This document shows positions 43,228 to 52,174 of a stretch of DNA of 64,000 nt, piece after piece. The notes beneath the pieces were generated by a model that did not search any database, was not told the origin of the DNA, and saw nothing but the letters and a program-made list of their open reading frames with translations. A program made the position numbers and the translations under genes. This stretch comes from Armatimonas rosea. Its GTDB lineage: Bacteria > Armatimonadota > Armatimonadia > Armatimonadales > Armatimonadaceae. Positions within the stretch are counted from its first letter, which is position 1. Each line of letters begins with the position of its first letter. The stretch is from positions 124,001 to 188,000 of the forward strand of contig NZ_JACHGW010000006.1 of the NCBI RefSeq assembly GCF_014202505.1, read 5' to 3'.

Positions 43228-44859
43228 CTAGAAGTGCCAGAGCAGGTCGGTGTTTTTCTCCAGTGGGTGGTCCAGCAGAAACGCACGGAGCGCCGGGATG
43301 GGCATGAGGTTCTCGCGCAGAAAGGCATCGTGGAAGGCGCGGTCGGTCTTGCCGGAGGCGAGCCACTCCGTATGCAGCGCATGAACCTGCATCCCCCCGA
43401 TCAAGTAGGCAAGCTGGTAGAGCGGGTCGTAGTTGCCCCCGAAGCTGCGGCGCACCTCAGCCTCGGCGTTCTTGGGCTCGTGGCCCACCTCCTCCACCAG
43501 CAGGTCGATACACTGCTGCGGTGTCCACTCCCCAAGATGGAACTTCAGTGAGAAAAGCACGCGGGCGCAGCGGTGCAGGCGCCAGAAGAGCATCCCCACT
43601 CTTTGGAGAGCCGTCTGCGGGAAGCCGCGCTCCCAGAGGAGAAACTCCCAGTGCAGGGTCCAGCCCTCCACCCAGAACGCCGTCCAGAACTGCCGCCGGT
43701 AGGGCCGGTAGCGCTCCTGAAAAAACGACTGCATGTAGTGGCCGGGAATGAGCTCGTGGTGGACCGTGGCGCGGGCGAAGGCTTTGTTGTTGCCGCGCTG
43801 GCTCATCTGCTTAAAGTCGTGCTCCATGGAGTCTGTCGGGTAGGAGACCCAGATCGTCTCGCCGCCCAGGAAGAAGGGATTGACCCGCTGCATCTCCGGC
43901 GACATCATGATCATCCGCCAGCCGTCGCGGGCGAGCTCGGGCACGGTCAGCAGCTCGTTGTCTTCCACAAAGGCAATTGCCTCGCGCGTGAGGTCGCGGA
44001 TCAGCCCCACTTGCTCGCCCGGCTTGCAGTGGTCTTGCTTGGCCGCCTCGATCGCCGCGCGTCCGTCCGGTAGCCCTAGCTCCTGCGCCGCTCGCTCTAG
44101 CTCTGCGAGGCACCACTGACGATCGGCATCGGCCTTGGAAATCAATTCTTCCGGCGTGTAGGGGATAAAGTTGGCCCGAAGCTCCGAGATCAGCGCCTCG
44201 CGCCCCACCGGGTCCCCGACAATGGCGTCGTTATCCGATGGCTTGAGCGCGGCAGCGTACTCGGTGAGCGCCTTGTCCAGCTTCTCATAGGGCACGCGGC
44301 ACCACCAGCCGACCAGAGGATCGTAGCCGCCATAGAACGTCCACCAGTTTTTCAGCGTCTCCTTAACACTCTCTGTGGCTTTGGCGGCGCGACCTCTCCC
44401 CGCCGCTGAGACGGCGACCCGGGTACCCTCTGGGTGCGGCTTCGCGAAGAGGGTGATGGCGCTGAGTGCGCGATCAAGGACGTCTGCTGCTGCTTCTGCA
44501 TCGATGGGCAAGTGATCGCGCCGGGCATCGTCGAGCTGGGTGAGCGGGAGCACAAACGGCACGAGGCTTGCGATCTCGTCGAACTCCGCCTTGCTCCGCC
44601 CGAGGCGCTCGCTCTCGCGGGTGAGGAGGTTACGAAAGAGGAGCCAGTCGAGGCGATCGGGCCGCGTGAACGCGTCGAAGGGGAGCTTCTCTAGTGCCTC
44701 GGTCCACGCACCAAAGTATGCGGTGAGCTTTTCGTAGCGCAGCGGCGAGTAGGCATTGGGGTAGCGGCGCTCGATAGCGGAGCGGTCCGATGCAAAGCGC
44801 GCCAAGATGGCGGGCATTCGGTCCTGGGAAGGGGTAAGGAGCTCGTCGAGGGGGATCAT
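43228..44859 (-). CDS. DUF885 family protein (putative metallopeptidase)
   Basis: 543 residues. HHELIPGHYMQ supplies the HExxPGH motif of DUF885, and FWVEGWTLHWEFLLWERGF follows as usual. The family is predicted to be zinc peptidases; biochemical roles are mostly unproven. No signal peptide, so cytoplasmic. ATG 44857-44859 is fixed by TATAAT 6 nt upstream (44866-44871); the longer frame to 44967 has no support. Stands alone between the orphan sigma gene and the oxidoreductase gene, all on the minus strand. Confidence 0.85.
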   Translation of the reverse strand: MIPLDELLTPSQDRMPAILARFASDRSAIERRYPNAYSPLRYEKLTAYFGAWTEALEKLPFDAFTRPDRLDWLLFRNLLTRESERLGRSKAEFDEIASLVPFVLPLTQLDDARRDHLPIDAEAAADVLDRALSAITLFAKPHPEGTRVAVSAAGRGRAAKATESVKETLKNWWTFYGGYDPLVGWWCRVPYEKLDKALTEYAAALKPSDNDAIVGDPVGREALISELRANFIPYTPEELISKADADRQWCLAELERAAQELGLPDGRAAIEAAKQDHCKPGEQVGLIRDLTREAIAFVEDNELLTVPELARDGWRMIMMSPEMQRVNPFFLGGETIWVSYPTDSMEHDFKQMSQRGNNKAFARATVHHELIPGHYMQSFFQERYRPYRRQFWTAFWVEGWTLHWEFLLWERGFPQTALQRVGMLFWRLHRCARVLFSLKFHLGEWTPQQCIDLLVEEVGHEPKNAEAEVRRSFGGNYDPLYQLAYLIGGMQVHALHTEWLASGKTDRAFHDAFLRENLMPIPALRAFLLDHPLEKNTDLLWHF

Positions 44860-44865
44860 GCGGCG

Positions 44866-44871
44866 ATTATA
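44866..44871 (-). promoter_or_regulatory. -10 element TATAAT for the DUF885 gene
   Basis: Minus strand TATAAT in the context TGGGTATAAT, 6 nt before ATG 44859. Confidence 0.6.
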
Positions 44872-44899
44872 CCCAATCCCGCCGCTCCCATCGGCTGGA

Positions 44900-46795
44900 C
44901 TACACCCGACGCCCGATTCGTGCGCCTTGGTAGGTCGCAGCCTCGACTGTCTGCGGGAGATTCGCATCGCCGATCGTATAGAGCTCTACCCCACTCTCGC
45001 GCAGGGCGTGGGTGAGGGAGCTCTCCGGGGTCGAGCCGATGGTGGCGACAATCGCCTCGATGCCGTCGAGCACGAGCTCCTCCGCGGTATCGACATGGCG
45101 CAGGGTGATCGGGCACTGCTCGACCAGCTCGTAGCCAGGATGGAACGTGACGCCGCGCTGGCGGAAGTGCTGGAGAAACTCATCCAGGAGCATGGTGTCG
45201 CCGGTGCCGCGGAGGGCGGGGAGCGCGGTCACAAAGACCACCTCTTTTCCCTGTGCCGAGAGGGCATCGCACGCGGTGAGGGCGCGATTGGAGCCCTCGC
45301 GGTCGAAGATCAGCACACGCTTGGCACTCCCGACCGCCCCTTGTAGCGCCTCGTGGACCGTCAGGGTCTCGGGGAAGCGCACGGGGCGCGAGCCGGTGGC
45401 GACAATCACGCAGTCGGGCTGGAGGGCGAGGATACTCTCGGGGGTGGCGCTGGTGCCAAGGCGCACGTCCAGCTTTTTCGCCTGGCGCTGGTAGTACTCG
45501 GCGATGCGAGCCCAGGGCTTACGGAGCGGGGACGCGGCGGCAAGCAGCACTTGCCCCCCGATCTGGCCGCTACGCTCTAGGACGATCACCTCGTGGCCGC
45601 GGTCGTGGGCGGTGAGCGCGGCTTCCATGCCCGCGGGTCCCGCACCCACGACGACAACCCGCTTCCTCTTCTCCGCCGGAACCAGCTCCGACCAGCCGGG
45701 AATCGCCTCGCGGCTGGTGAGCGGGTTGTAGACACAGGTCATGCGGTCCATCGCCCCGTGGCAAGACTGCAAGCAACGCGTGCAGTAGCGGATGTCGTCG
45801 AGCCTGCCCTCCTGCGCTTTTTTGGCATGGTGCGGGTCGCAGATATGGGCCTTGGTCATGCAGACCGCATCGAGCCAGCCCGCTGCGAGCGCATCCTCTG
45901 CCTGCTGCGCGGTGACGATCCGCCCGGCATGGAGTAGAGGAAGCTTGGTCACCTTTCTCAGCTCCGCCGCCAGTGGCAGCCACTCACCCTCGGGCCTGGG
46001 GGTGGGGCCATGGTGAAAACGCGCATCGCCGCCCGTCGTGATGACGTAGTCTACGAGGCCGTCTGCCTCCAGCCGGTGCACCAAACCGCGGTAGACCTCA
46101 GGCGTGTTGCCGCGCTGCTCCATGTCATCGAGCTTTACCCGCACGCCCAGCGGCAGATCCTCGCCAATCGCTTGCCGCATCGCGACCAGGGTCTCTCGCA
46201 GGAAGCGCTCGCCGCCGACAAAGCCCCCGTACTCGTCGGTGCGGGTGTTCCAGTGGGGGTTGAGCATCTGGGAGTGGAGAAACGACTCGTGGGCGTGGAG
46301 CTCCAGCCCATCAACCCCGCCCGCCGCCGCCCGCCGCGCCGCCGCCGCGTGGGCCGCGATCAGCTCCTGGAGCTCGGTGATTGTGGGCACTTTTTTTGGC
46401 GCACTCTTGCCGCGCGGACCGGTCGGTGGGGTACTGGGAATCGGGCCAAAGATCGGAACCCCCGGAAGCGGATGGAACCCCGGATGGCAGAGCTGGGCAA
46501 AGACCTTCATCCCATGCCGGTGTCCCGCCGCCGCCAGCGCGGCGTAGCGCGGGATGATCTCCTCCGACACATTCTGCATCCAGCCCGAGCCCGGCATCGG
46601 GGAGGTCGCCCCGATCACAAACAGCCCGACCCCACCCTTGGCACGCTCCTCGATATAGGCCTCAAACGCCGCCGACGGTAGCCCGCCATCGACCCACCAG
46701 CCGGCAAAGTGCCCGCTGATCACGACACGGTTTTTCATCGTCACGCCACGGACACTCCAGGGCGAGAAGAGACGGGGAAACGGTGACTGGCTCAT
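44900..46795 (-). CDS. NADH:flavin oxidoreductase of the 2,4-dienoyl-CoA reductase type
   Basis: 631 residues. Residues ~1-360 are an old-yellow-enzyme TIM barrel binding FMN (GVDGLELHAHESFLHSQMLNPHWN, with DEYGG). The iron-sulphur Cys cluster is CTRCLQSCHGAMDRMTC. The rest is a pyridine nucleotide-disulphide oxidoreductase domain with VVVGAGPAGMEAALTAHDRG for FAD and a second GxxPxx NAD site. This is the FadH/trimethylamine dehydrogenase layout: electrons from NAD(P)H through FAD and 4Fe-4S to FMN. The substrate could be an enone, enoyl-CoA or methylated amine. ATG 46793-46795 has TAAAAT 7 nt upstream. Confidence 0.88.
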   Translation of the reverse strand: MSQSPFPRLFSPWSVRGVTMKNRVVISGHFAGWWVDGGLPSAAFEAYIEERAKGGVGLFVIGATSPMPGSGWMQNVSEEIIPRYAALAAAGHRHGMKVFAQLCHPGFHPLPGVPIFGPIPSTPPTGPRGKSAPKKVPTITELQELIAAHAAAARRAAAGGVDGLELHAHESFLHSQMLNPHWNTRTDEYGGFVGGERFLRETLVAMRQAIGEDLPLGVRVKLDDMEQRGNTPEVYRGLVHRLEADGLVDYVITTGGDARFHHGPTPRPEGEWLPLAAELRKVTKLPLLHAGRIVTAQQAEDALAAGWLDAVCMTKAHICDPHHAKKAQEGRLDDIRYCTRCLQSCHGAMDRMTCVYNPLTSREAIPGWSELVPAEKRKRVVVVGAGPAGMEAALTAHDRGHEVIVLERSGQIGGQVLLAAASPLRKPWARIAEYYQRQAKKLDVRLGTSATPESILALQPDCVIVATGSRPVRFPETLTVHEALQGAVGSAKRVLIFDREGSNRALTACDALSAQGKEVVFVTALPALRGTGDTMLLDEFLQHFRQRGVTFHPGYELVEQCPITLRHVDTAEELVLDGIEAIVATIGSTPESSLTHALRESGVELYTIGDANLPQTVEAATYQGARIGRRV

Positions 46796-46802
46796 GGCAG
46801 GT

Positions 46803-46826
46803 ATTTTACCTGCCTTCCGGTATACT
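46803..46826. promoter_or_regulatory. Divergent -10 elements
   Basis: Minus strand TAAAAT (46803-46808) is 7 nt before ATG 46795. Plus strand TATACT (46821-46826) precedes a ~15-20 nt leader with AAGGGGG and an ATG at 46849. One side leaderless, the other with a normal ribosome-binding site. Confidence 0.5.
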
Positions 46827-46898
46827 GGGCCAAGATCAAGGGGGCGCGATGCAACAACAAACCTTACCCGAGGAGCAAGCCGTGCCGCTCACCACGAA

Positions 46899-47447
46899 GT
46901 GCAGCAGCAAGAGACTCTGCAACAGGCGCAGAGGCCCGTTTATCGCTATCAGCCCCCGCAGCGCCCGCTGAAGCTCATGGCACTCGCCTGGTACTTAACC
47001 GCAGGCGCACTCCTGATCGGTAGCCTCTACAATGGCCAAGAGCCTCTCACGATCTGGGGGATGCTGGTTCCCGCTCCCGTCAGTACGCTACTCTTAGCGG
47101 CAGGTGGCCTAGGGTGTCTTGCGTTTGGCTGGGGGAGTGTGCTCCAAGCCCGTGCCCTGAAGGGAAAGCAGTGTAAGCTGGCCTTTCTGGACGACACGGT
47201 CGTGCTGCTCGACCTTGGGCGCCCCGGCTCGGAGCAGGAGCTCTTTCGCTTGTCCAAAGTGGACAGATTTCGCGTGGTTGAGACGAAGAAGGGCCGACGG
47301 CTGGACGTGTGGCTCACCTCAGGCTTGAGCTCGAATGGAACCAACAGTACTGCGTTTGCCTCCGAGGACATGGGCTCCGTAGAGGAGTTCGATGCCTTTG
47401 TCGCCCACCTCCGAGGCAAACTCCCCCCCGAAAAAGAGCGCCGCTAA
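46899..47447 (+). CDS. Two-helix membrane protein with apparent 5' frameshift
   Basis: From GTG 46899 the frame gives 182 residues: Gln/Pro-rich start (QQQETLQQAQRPVYRYQPPQRP), two membrane segments (LMALAWYLTAGALLIGSLY and LLLAAGGLGCLAFGWGSVL) and a PH-like beta domain (KCKLAFLDDTVVLLDL-type strands, DRFRVVETKKGRRLDVW). No family named. Oddity: the natural ribosome-binding site and ATG (46849, MQQQTLPEEQAVPLT) lie in another frame that ends at 46971. A single -1 shift near 46890-46900 would join it to this frame. Either a sequencing error, a real mutation, or initiation at the poorly supported GTG. Followed by a strong terminator. Confidence 0.55.
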   Translation: MQQQETLQQAQRPVYRYQPPQRPLKLMALAWYLTAGALLIGSLYNGQEPLTIWGMLVPAPVSTLLLAAGGLGCLAFGWGSVLQARALKGKQCKLAFLDDTVVLLDLGRPGSEQELFRLSKVDRFRVVETKKGRRLDVWLTSGLSSNGTNSTAFASEDMGSVEEFDAFVAHLRGKLPPEKERR

Positions 47448-47450
47448 GAG

Positions 47451-47476
47451 GCTCCGGGCCGTGAACGGCCCGGAGC
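47451..47476 (+). terminator. Stem-loop terminator, possibly bidirectional
   Basis: Perfect 12-bp stem GCTCCGGGCCGT / ACGGCCCGGAGC with a 2-nt loop, then GGATTTTAG on the plus strand. It lies between the ends of converging genes (47447 and 47482). Confidence 0.75.
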
Positions 47477-47481
47477 GGATT

Positions 47482-48426
47482 TTAGTTGCGCGGGATGCGC
47501 TCGCCGTTTTTTGCGAGCCAGGCGGTGAAGTCCTGAAGCTCAGGGTTGAGCGCTTTCGAGGTCTCCGTGCTCCGTGCGGCGCAGAAGTCGTCGTTGAAGT
47601 CGTGGTAGAACTGGAATATATTGCCCAGGTCGTCGGCGCCGGGGAAGCCAAAGGTACGGTAGACCGCTGCGGGAACCGCGTTGTAGACTACTTCCTCACC
47701 AAAGACGCCACTTAGCCCGGTTGCCATTGCCGCGCCCGTGACGTGATCGCCCGCGATACCGACAGTCTTGCCGATCCACTCCGCGCCCGCTTTGAAGATC
47801 CCGTAGGCGCACTTTCCGATATCCTCCGCCGCGATCCCCGAGAGGGGCTTGTCGCCCATGGGGAGCGTGATGGCCAGCTTGCCATCGGGGCCGCGCTGGG
47901 GGCCCATTCCAAAGTAGATAAAGTTATCCCAGTAGAACGACGTCAGCAAGAACGTCGTGGGGACATCGGCGAAGAACGCATTGGCCTCGCCCTTAGCATC
48001 GAAGTGGGGAACCTTGTACTTGCCCTGAAGGGTTGGCATCCGGTCATCGGTAAGAGGCACCCACTTGCGCGTGTCCTCCAGCGTGGACCAGATCACATGG
48101 GCGACTCCTGCGTTCTTGGCCGCGGTCGCCAGGTTCTTCGCCTGCGCCAGCTCGGTCTCGGTCGAGAAGTGCTCCCAGAAGTTCGTGACACAGTACGCGC
48201 CGTGTGCTCCCGCAAAGGCCGCCTCCAGGCTCGCTAGGTCGTCGAGGTTAGCCGCAACCACCTCCGCACCCAGCGCCGCCAGCGCCAGCGCCTTCTCCGA
48301 CTCAACATTTCGCGTGATCGCACGAACCGCAAAGGTCCCCGCGGGATCGCTCAAGATCGCGCGAACCAGACTGCCACCTTGGGCTCCGGTTGCGCCAATA
48401 ACCGCAATGATAGGTTTTGTGCTCAT
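47482..48426 (-). CDS. NmrA-like NAD(P)-binding protein
   Basis: 314 residues from ATG 48424-48426 (MSTKPIIAVIGATGAQGGSLV). Rossmann motif GATGAQGG, the typical NmrA/HSCARG start, then VRAITRNVESEKALALAALGAEVVAANLDDLASLEAAFAGAHG in pieces and a small C-terminal alpha/beta lobe. No SDR YxxxK motif, so it is probably a redox-sensing or atypical SDR rather than a classical dehydrogenase. Monocistronic. A palindromic repeat (48479-48521) separates it from the PBP4 gene. Confidence 0.83.
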   Translation of the reverse strand: MSTKPIIAVIGATGAQGGSLVRAILSDPAGTFAVRAITRNVESEKALALAALGAEVVAANLDDLASLEAAFAGAHGAYCVTNFWEHFSTETELAQAKNLATAAKNAGVAHVIWSTLEDTRKWVPLTDDRMPTLQGKYKVPHFDAKGEANAFFADVPTTFLLTSFYWDNFIYFGMGPQRGPDGKLAITLPMGDKPLSGIAAEDIGKCAYGIFKAGAEWIGKTVGIAGDHVTGAAMATGLSGVFGEEVVYNAVPAAVYRTFGFPGADDLGNIFQFYHDFNDDFCAARSTETSKALNPELQDFTAWLAKNGERIPRN

Positions 48427-48478
48427 AGGTTTATCAATACACACGCCTCAGAAATTAGTTCCACATCACAGTATTAAT

Positions 48479-48521
48479 GTCGCGGAGCGACTTGGTGGCG
48501 CTTGCGCCAGAAGCGAAGCGG
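48479..48521. repeat. Dispersed palindromic repeat, copy 2
   Basis: GTCGCGGAGCGACTT is identical to 7316-7330. The next stem differs in sequence but keeps pairing (GGCGC-TT-GCGCC), and AGAAGCGAAGCGG closes the unit as at 7346-7358. It lies between divergent genes, close to the PBP4 promoter. Confidence 0.65.
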
Positions 48522-48546
48522 GCCCGTGTCGTTCCTGACACTAGGG

Positions 48547-48552
48547 TAAAAT
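48547..48552 (+). promoter_or_regulatory. -10 element TAAAAT for the PBP4 gene
   Basis: TAAAAT in the context AGGGTAAAAT, 5 nt before ATG 48558. Confidence 0.55.
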
Positions 48553-48557
48553 AGGGC

Positions 48558-49928
48558 ATGCTTGCTCCGCTCCTCTGTCTCGCTACCCTTGTGCCGCTCC
48601 AAGCTCCCGCTCCGATTGCCGCCCGCCTGGAGAGAACCCTTGCGGCTCCGAGCCTGAAACCGGCGACGGTTGGGGTGCGGGTCGTCTCGCTGGACTCTGG
48701 CAAGCTACTCTTTGAGCGCAACTCGGATAAGTCCCTAATGCCGGCATCCAACATGAAGATCGTCACCTGCTCCGCCACACTTGCGCTATTAGGGCCCAGT
48801 TTTAGCTACACCACAGGGGTCTACGCCAGCGGCGACGACTTGATTTTAAAAGGAAGCGGCGATCCCTCGCTGGACTTTGCGCGGCTCAAGACACTTGCCG
48901 CGGCGGTGAAGGCAGCAGGAGTGACGGAGCTCAAGGGACGGCTCCTCTACGATGCGTCGGTCTTCGATACCGACGTCCTAGGCGAGGGGTGGCAGTGGGA
49001 CGACGAGGAGTTTTACTACTCGGCGCAGGTCTCCGGCCTCTCGTGCGACGAGAATGTCGCGCTGGTGATTGTCAAACCGGGCGCAGTCGGCGAGGCCCCG
49101 ACCGTCGAGGCCAGCCCGTACTTCACGGTGGAGAACAAAGCGACCACCAGCGACGGCAAGGAGCAAGCGCTCTCGGTGAGCCGTAAGCGGGGGCTCAATA
49201 CGCTGGTCATCACAGGCACGCTGGGGGCGAAGGCTGAGCCCAAGCGCACCGCGATCACGGTCGAGGACCCCGCGCCCTTCGCGGCGTTTCGCTTCGCCGA
49301 GGCGCTCCGTGCGGCAGGGGTCACCGTCTCCGAGAGTGTTGTTCTGGCTCCCGGTAAGACTCCCGACGGCGCGATGCCGGTGGCGAGCTCGGTCTCCAAG
49401 CCACTCTCGCAGCTCGCCGCGGACTTCATGAAGCCCTCCGACAACCTCTTTGGTGAGTGCTTCCTCAAGACTCTCGGGGCGATCAAGGGCAAGAAAGGCT
49501 CGACCTCCGAGGGCGCAAGAGTGGTCCGAGAGTGGCTCAAGTCCCGCAACATCCCGCTCGCAGGCTTCTACCAGGCCGACGGCTCCGGGCTCTCCCGGAT
49601 GAACCTCGTTACCGCGCAGCTCCTGATGGGAATCTTGCGAGACCGCGCAGGGGATGCAAATTTCCGCGCTGCCTTGCCCATTGGTGGGGTGGACGGTACC
49701 CTGAAGAGTCGCTTCAAGAACACCCCTGCGGCCAACAACGTTCGTGCCAAGACCGGAACGCTCACCGGGGCATCGTCGCTGTCTGGTTATGTCACGACAA
49801 AAGCGGGCGAGCGGCTCGCGTTTTCTATCCTCATGAACCACTACGACCGCGAAGGCGGCTCGTCGGTGGCCCGCTCCCTACAAGATGCGCTGGTGATCAC
49901 CCTGCTTGACCTGCCCGCTCGGCGCTGA
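48558..49928 (+). CDS. dacB: D-alanyl-D-alanine carboxypeptidase/endopeptidase, S13 family (PBP4)
   Basis: 456 residues. Signal-like N-terminus MLAPLLCLATLVPLQAPAP. The three active-site motifs of the S13 penicillin-binding fold are present: SNMK (Ser64-Lys67), SDN in MKPSDNLFGE and KTG in RAKTGTLTGASSLSG. The region between SxxK and SxN (about 90-260) matches the extra domain of PBP4. It trims and de-crosslinks peptidoglycan in the periplasm. ATG 48558 with TAAAAT 5 nt upstream. Consistent with a diderm-type or periplasm-bearing envelope. Confidence 0.9.
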   Translation: MLAPLLCLATLVPLQAPAPIAARLERTLAAPSLKPATVGVRVVSLDSGKLLFERNSDKSLMPASNMKIVTCSATLALLGPSFSYTTGVYASGDDLILKGSGDPSLDFARLKTLAAAVKAAGVTELKGRLLYDASVFDTDVLGEGWQWDDEEFYYSAQVSGLSCDENVALVIVKPGAVGEAPTVEASPYFTVENKATTSDGKEQALSVSRKRGLNTLVITGTLGAKAEPKRTAITVEDPAPFAAFRFAEALRAAGVTVSESVVLAPGKTPDGAMPVASSVSKPLSQLAADFMKPSDNLFGECFLKTLGAIKGKKGSTSEGARVVREWLKSRNIPLAGFYQADGSGLSRMNLVTAQLLMGILRDRAGDANFRAALPIGGVDGTLKSRFKNTPAANNVRAKTGTLTGASSLSGYVTTKAGERLAFSILMNHYDREGGSSVARSLQDALVITLLDLPARR

Positions 49929-49966
49929 GGTCGGAAATTTTTCAAAATATAGATTAGGGAATATGT

Positions 49967-49972
49967 TAGAAT
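49967..49972 (+). promoter_or_regulatory. -10 element TAGAAT deciding the start at 49980
   Basis: TAGAAT overlaps the alternative ATG at 49971, which therefore cannot be used on its transcript; the ATG at 49980 is 7 nt downstream. Confidence 0.55.
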
Positions 49973-49979
49973 GGCCAGC

Positions 49980-52172
49980 ATGCGCCCCTTATTGCTGGCC
50001 CTGTTCCTACTGCTATCTTCCCTCTGCCTCGCCGACGACACGCCGGGGCACTCCAGCCACGGATCTGCATTTGATTCGGGAATGCGGACCAAGCCGTGGG
50101 TCATCAAGGGAATTGGCGATACTCCGTTTCCGATTACCTCCAAGGGCCCCGAGGTCCAGAAGTGGTTCGACCAGGGCAACGCCCTGCTCCACTCCTTCTG
50201 GTTCGAGGAGGCTGAGCGCTCCTTCCGCTGGTGCCTCAAGCTGGACCCCGAGAATCCCATGGCCTACTGGAGCCTGGCGCGCTGCGGATTCAACTGGTTC
50301 ACGGTGGGGGTGCCCAACTACGACGATAAAAACTTCGACCGGTATAAAGCATTTCTGAGCGAGGCAGTGCGCCGCAAGAGCAAGGTGAGCGAGCGGGAGC
50401 GGATGTACATCGAGGCGTGGGAGAAGACCTACGCGCCGCTGGAGAAGAATCGCGCCAAGACCATGTGTGCGGCGCTCCAGCAGATCGTGATTCGGTTCCC
50501 CGATGATATTGAGGCCAAGAGTCTTCTAGCCCTCTACAACATCGGGCAGGGGAGCGCGTTTGCCAATGAGCTGCTGATCCAGCAGGTGCTCGCCAAGAAC
50601 CCCATGCATCCGGGGGCGCACCACGCCAGCATCCACAACTGGGACGGGGTCTCGTCGGATCAGGCGATTCGGAGCTGCGAGCTCTACGGCAAGTCCGCCC
50701 CCGATATCGGCCACGCGATGCACATGCCTGGCCATATCTACAGCAAGATCGGCATGTGGCACGAGGCTGCCATCGCCATGGACTCCGCGACTCGCACCGA
50801 GCTGCGGTACATGAACGACCGCTTGGCGCTGCCCTTCGAGACCTGGAACTACCCGCACAACCGCAACTACCTCTGCTACATCCAGGAGCAGCTCGGCATG
50901 GCACAGGCCTCGCTCCAAGGCTCCGCCGACATGCTAGCCGCCCCGCGCGACCCGGAGTACAACCCGGCGGAGACAGGCGCGATCGTGGGCCAGGGACTTG
51001 AGGCACGGATCCGCGCCCTGATCAAGTTCGAGCGCTGGAACCAGATCCTCGCCCCCAACGGCATCGAGTGGAACGATAAAAACGACGATGGCAAGCTGGT
51101 CCGGGCATTTGCGGAAGCGCTTGCCCTCAGCGGTACCGGCAAGAACTTCGAGGCCCGGGAGCGGGTGACAACTCTCCGCTCGCTCTTGGAGAAGCTCAAG
51201 GCCACAGCGCCTCCCGGCACGCCGATTCCGTCACCGTCGCCGCTGGACCTGATGGCCGATATCGCCGATGGGATCGTGAGCCTCGGGGAGGGGAGTGTAC
51301 TCGATGGCCAGCGCAAGCTGCTCAATGCCGCCGAGATGGAGCAAAAATTCCGAGACAAGGGCGAGTACCAGAACGATCCGCCCGGGCAAGCCTGGCCAGT
51401 CATGCGCATCCTGGGCGATCACTACCGCAAGAGCGGCGATAACAAGCTCGCCATCAGCTGCTACGAGCAGGCGCTCAAAAACGAGCCCAACGATGGTTTC
51501 TCGCTCTCTGGGCTGGCGCTGGCGCACTTCTACAATGGAAATCGGGAGAAGGCGACGGTCTACGCGGGCCGGCTCTCCTATGTCTGGTCCCAGGCTGATC
51601 CGAATCTGAAGTGGCTTGAGGACGTGAAGAAGCTCGGTCTGGATGCCAAGCCGATCGCGCAGACACCGCGGCCGGAGCGGCTCTACCAGCCAAAGACCCT
51701 AGACACCATTGGTCCGATGAACTGGCAGCCGTTCCAGGCACCGAGTCTTCAGGTCGTGGACCGGAGCGGCAAGAAGGTCAGCCTCCAAGACTACAAGGGT
51801 AAGAATGTCATCCTGGTGTTCTTCCTCGGAGATGCCTGTGTCCACTGTGTCGGGCAGCTCAAGTCCCTCAACGACAAGAGCGCGGACTTCGAAGAGCAGA
51901 ACACAGTGATCTTGGCGGTGTGTAGCCAGACTCCGGCGAAGCTGAAGGCATCGAAGGCGCTGGACCAGGCAAGCATCAAGTTCCTCTCGGACAACGCCCA
52001 TGAAAACGCCCGCCGGTTCTCGTCGTACGATGACTTCGAGGAGATCGAGCTCCACTCCACCATCCTGATCGACAAGGCGGGCCGTGTCCGCTGGAAGCGA
52101 ACGGGTGGCGATCCGTTCACCAACCTCGACTTCCTGATGGGCGAGCTCAAGCGCGTCAATAAATCGAAGTAA
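49980..52172 (+). CDS. Secreted TPR protein with C-terminal thiol-redoxin domain
   Basis: 730 residues from ATG 49980. Signal peptide MRPLLLALFLLLSSLCLA. TPR-like helices run over most of the length (FEEAERSFRWCLKLDPENPMAYWSLARC; KLAISCYEQALKNEPNDGFSLSGLALAHFY). From about residue 590 there is an AhpC/TSA-like thioredoxin fold (FQAPSLQVVDRSGKKVSLQDYKGKNVILVFFLG in pieces) with CVHC as a CxxC active site. It probably acts as an extracytoplasmic thiol oxidoreductase bound to partners through the TPR part. No cytochrome-maturation neighbours here. Ends 2 nt from a converging gene. Confidence 0.8.
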   Translation: MRPLLLALFLLLSSLCLADDTPGHSSHGSAFDSGMRTKPWVIKGIGDTPFPITSKGPEVQKWFDQGNALLHSFWFEEAERSFRWCLKLDPENPMAYWSLARCGFNWFTVGVPNYDDKNFDRYKAFLSEAVRRKSKVSERERMYIEAWEKTYAPLEKNRAKTMCAALQQIVIRFPDDIEAKSLLALYNIGQGSAFANELLIQQVLAKNPMHPGAHHASIHNWDGVSSDQAIRSCELYGKSAPDIGHAMHMPGHIYSKIGMWHEAAIAMDSATRTELRYMNDRLALPFETWNYPHNRNYLCYIQEQLGMAQASLQGSADMLAAPRDPEYNPAETGAIVGQGLEARIRALIKFERWNQILAPNGIEWNDKNDDGKLVRAFAEALALSGTGKNFEARERVTTLRSLLEKLKATAPPGTPIPSPSPLDLMADIADGIVSLGEGSVLDGQRKLLNAAEMEQKFRDKGEYQNDPPGQAWPVMRILGDHYRKSGDNKLAISCYEQALKNEPNDGFSLSGLALAHFYNGNREKATVYAGRLSYVWSQADPNLKWLEDVKKLGLDAKPIAQTPRPERLYQPKTLDTIGPMNWQPFQAPSLQVVDRSGKKVSLQDYKGKNVILVFFLGDACVHCVGQLKSLNDKSADFEEQNTVILAVCSQTPAKLKASKALDQASIKFLSDNAHENARRFSSYDDFEEIELHSTILIDKAGRVRWKRTGGDPFTNLDFLMGELKRVNKSK

Positions 52173-52174
52173 GG

